Below the pieces are notes generated by a model, which had not been told where the DNA came from, searched no databases, and saw only the letters and a program-made list of their open reading frames with translations. Made by a program: the position numbers and the translations under genes. DNA of 7,223 bases from an uncultured Ruminococcus sp. (GTDB lineage: Bacteria > Bacillota > Clostridia > Oscillospirales > Ruminococcaceae): the NCBI GenBank assembly GCA_937898375.1, contig CALEJX010000306.1:1-7223 (forward strand), read 5' to 3'. This document shows positions 6,030 to 7,223 of the stretch, one piece after another; the stretch's first letter is position 1, and each line of letters begins with the position of its first letter.

Positions 6030-6426
6030 TTTTATCACTCTCCTTTTTTTCGGCGTCAGGGCTTTCATTCTGCTCCTGGGGCGCTTCCTTTTCTTTTATA
6101 TAAGGGGCAATATCCGTGACTATCTTTGTTAGCCTGTGTATGCCTGCAAGCTGCAAGACCTTTCGGATATAGGCAGGGGGCGACGCCACTATCACCTCGC
6201 CGTCCATTTCTGACATTATCTTGTATCTGCCCATAACAAGTCCGATACCTGAGCTATCCATAAAAGTCACCTGAGAATAGTCGAGGATAAGGGTAAGAGG
6301 GTTATGGCTTCTTATGGCTTTATCTATCTCTCCCCTGAAATATTTTGCTGTATGGTGGTCGATATCGCCGCATATCTCTGCCACAAGAGTTCTGGCTGAC
6401 GGATAGTTTTTTATCTCCACATTCAT
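6010..6426 (-). CDS. spoIIAA: Anti-anti-sigma-F factor SpoIIAA
   Basis: In its unphosphorylated form it displaces sigma-F from SpoIIAB. SpoIIAB inactivates it by phosphorylation, and the SpoIIE phosphatase, not in this window, reverses this. It is a STAS-domain protein of 138 residues from the ATG at 6426. With this start, GDIDHHTA (20-27) and FMDSSGIG (55-62) fall at the same positions as in B. subtilis, so Ser58 is the phosphorylation site. GRYK (66-69) is also kept. An AAAGGA site (6436-6441) lies 9 bases upstream; the in-frame ATG at 6444 overlaps that site and is rejected. The domain ends near residue 110, and a charged, proline- and glutamate-rich tail (111-138) has no counterpart in the 117-residue B. 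subtilis protein. It is the first gene of the operon. Confidence 0.95.
   Translation of the reverse strand: MNVEIKNYPSARTLVAEICGDIDHHTAKYFRGEIDKAIRSHNPLTLILDYSQVTFMDSSGIGLVMGRYKIMSEMDGEVIVASPPAYIRKVLQLAGIHRLTKIVTDIAPYIKEKEAPQEQNESPDAEKKESDKIETQAP
6041..6050 (-). promoter_or_regulatory. Ribosome binding site for spoIIAB inside spoIIAA
   Basis: A run of seven A residues followed by GGA(G) lies within the last codons of spoIIAA. It is the only good ribosome site near the spoIIAB start and favours TTG 6029 as initiator. In the spoIIAA frame it reads GAA AAA AAG GAG. Confidence 0.65.
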
Positions 6427-6453
6427 GCTTATCATTCCTTTCATCTTTTCGTT

Positions 6454-6482
6454 TTATCCGCTTAAACTATATTATCACCTGT
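6454..6482 (-). promoter_or_regulatory. Candidate sigma-H promoter of the spoIIA operon
   Basis: On the minus strand, ACAGGTGAT (6482-6474), 11 bases, then AGCGGATAA (6462-6454) resembles the sigma-H consensus RNAGGAWWW-N11-12-RNNGAATWW, with two mismatches in the first box and one in the second. The B. subtilis spoIIA operon is sigma-H dependent, which makes this the best candidate. No good sigma-A pair was found here. Transcription would start about 20-30 bases before the spoIIAA ATG. Confidence 0.4.
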
Positions 6483-6526
6483 TATATGATTTTTTTGTCG
6501 CATTATTGTACGGGTGGAAAAAGGGC

Positions 6527-6561
6527 AAAAAAAAACAGGAACACACATTAGTGTGTCCCTG
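6527..6561 (-). terminator. Intrinsic terminator of galE
   Basis: On the minus strand, CAGGGACACAC (6561-6551) pairs with GTGTGTTCCTG (6546-6536) over 11 pairs including one G-U, around a TAAT loop. Nine T residues follow (6535-6527). It begins about 33 bases after the galE stop and insulates spoIIA from galE transcription. Confidence 0.95.
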
Positions 6562-6594
6562 CCGAGGAAAATTATTATGTTCTATGCTTATGTA

Positions 6595-7223
6595 TTAAAG
6601 TCCGTTAGGATTGTTCTTAATGAAGTTCCAGCTGTCTGCTGTCATTTCATCAAGGTCATATTGTGCTTCCCAGCCGAAAACTTTCTTTGCTTTTGACGTA
6701 TCAGCATAACAAGTTGCGATATCGCCTGCACGTCTTGGCTTTACTACATATGGCAGCTTCTTTCCGCAGGCTTTTTCAAAGCTGTGAAGAACGTCATAAA
6801 CGCTTGAGCCCTTTCCTGTGCCGAGGTTTACGGCTTCAACGCCCTTGTTTTCCATTACATACTTAACTGCGCAAAGGTGACCCTTAGCAAGGTCAACAAC
6901 GTGGATATAATCTCTTACGCCTGTTCCGTCAGGGGTATCGTAATCGTCGCCAAATATGCCAAGCTTTTCAAGCTTTCCTACTGCTACCTGACAAATATAA
7001 GGGAGCAGATTGTTTGGTATGCCGTTAGGGTCTTCGCCGATAAGACCGCTCTTATGTGCGCCGATAGGGTTAAAGTATCTCAGCAGTGAAACTGACCAAT
7101 CGTTGTCGGAAACATAAACGTCTTTGAGTATCTGCTCTATCATTACCTTTGTGTAGCCATAAGGGTTTGTTGCAGATGTAGGCATATCCTCTGTATATGG
7201 AACTTTGTTCACAGGGCCGTAAA
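6595..7223 (-). CDS. galE: UDP-glucose 4-epimerase, C-terminal part (cut by window edge)
   Basis: It interconverts UDP-glucose and UDP-galactose, linking galactose use with precursors for cell-surface sugars. The last 208 residues are visible, from YGPVNKVPYTEDMP to the stop at 6595. About 130 N-terminal residues, including the NAD-binding GxxGxxG and the catalytic Ser, lie beyond the right edge. The short-chain dehydrogenase Tyr and Lys are present in NPYGYTK (the YxxxK pair). RYFNPIGAH, GEDPNGIPNNLLPYICQVAVG, DGTGVRDYIHVVDLA and NLGTGKG are hallmark GalE segments and separate it from dTDP-glucose dehydratases. The frame is open at the edge, so a GTG at 7212 is an internal valine, not a start. 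A strong terminator follows, so galE is transcriptionally separate from spoIIA although it lies upstream on the same strand. Confidence 0.95.
   Translation of the reverse strand, partial: YGPVNKVPYTEDMPTSATNPYGYTKVMIEQILKDVYVSDNDWSVSLLRYFNPIGAHKSGLIGEDPNGIPNNLLPYICQVAVGKLEKLGIFGDDYDTPDGTGVRDYIHVVDLAKGHLCAVKYVMENKGVEAVNLGTGKGSSVYDVLHSFEKACGKKLPYVVKPRRAGDIATCYADTSKAKKVFGWEAQYDLDEMTADSWNFIKNNPNGL

Noticed and set aside
6030..6068. ATG 6068 as the spoIIAB start
   Set aside because: There is no ribosome site before it, and it adds 13 residues not needed; TTG 6029 gives the B. subtilis length and follows AAAGGAG.
7210..7212. GTG at 7212 as a galE start
   Set aside because: The frame stays open to the window edge and the preceding YGP residues match the conserved GalE interior, so this is an internal valine of a gene cut by the edge.

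Overview
This window looks like chromosome from a low-to-mid GC Firmicute, most likely a Ruminococcus-type member of the Oscillospiraceae. That placement is inferred from protein flavour: an NADP-type glutamate dehydrogenase, a short sigma-F whose region 4 reads VSRREKK, an endonuclease III with the 'AGRLSAQCTDARVN' block, and strong Gram-positive ribosome binding sites. It cannot be proved from the window alone. No mobile element, CRISPR array, tRNA or rRNA is visible.

Layout. 1-481 (minus) is the N-terminal 160 residues of endonuclease III (nth), with a near-consensus sigma-A promoter at 522-550. A gene-free stretch of about 410 bases follows, ending in an extended -10 promoter (793-821) that drives gdhA (892-2244, plus), a 450-residue glutamate dehydrogenase with a strong terminator at 2273-2304. 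Convergent to it is a D-lactate dehydrogenase-type enzyme (2303-3292, minus). Divergent from that, across 183 bases, is a 469-residue regulator with an N-terminal XRE helix-turn-helix and a large unrecognised C-terminal region (3476-4885, plus). Convergent to the regulator is the sporulation operon spoIIAA-spoIIAB-sigF (6426 to 4922, minus), with its own terminator at 4884-4909. The right edge holds the C-terminal 208 residues of UDP-glucose 4-epimerase (galE, 6595-7223, minus) and its terminator.

How the genes work together. gdhA assimilates ammonia into glutamate and its codon use suggests high expression. The D-lactate dehydrogenase re-oxidises NADH in fermentation. The XRE-type regulator may control both itself and ldh, because an 18-base inverted repeat sits at its predicted transcription start and a 14/18 copy overlaps the predicted ldh -10 box. 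SpoIIAA, SpoIIAB and sigma-F form the partner-switching module that starts forespore-specific transcription. Its catalytic and phosphorylation residues are intact, so this organism carries the core decision module of sporulation.

The least explained items are the regulator's roughly 370-residue C-terminal region and its putative operators, the short N-terminus of sigma-F, and the charged tail of SpoIIAA. I see no clear sign of a wholly new multi-gene system here.
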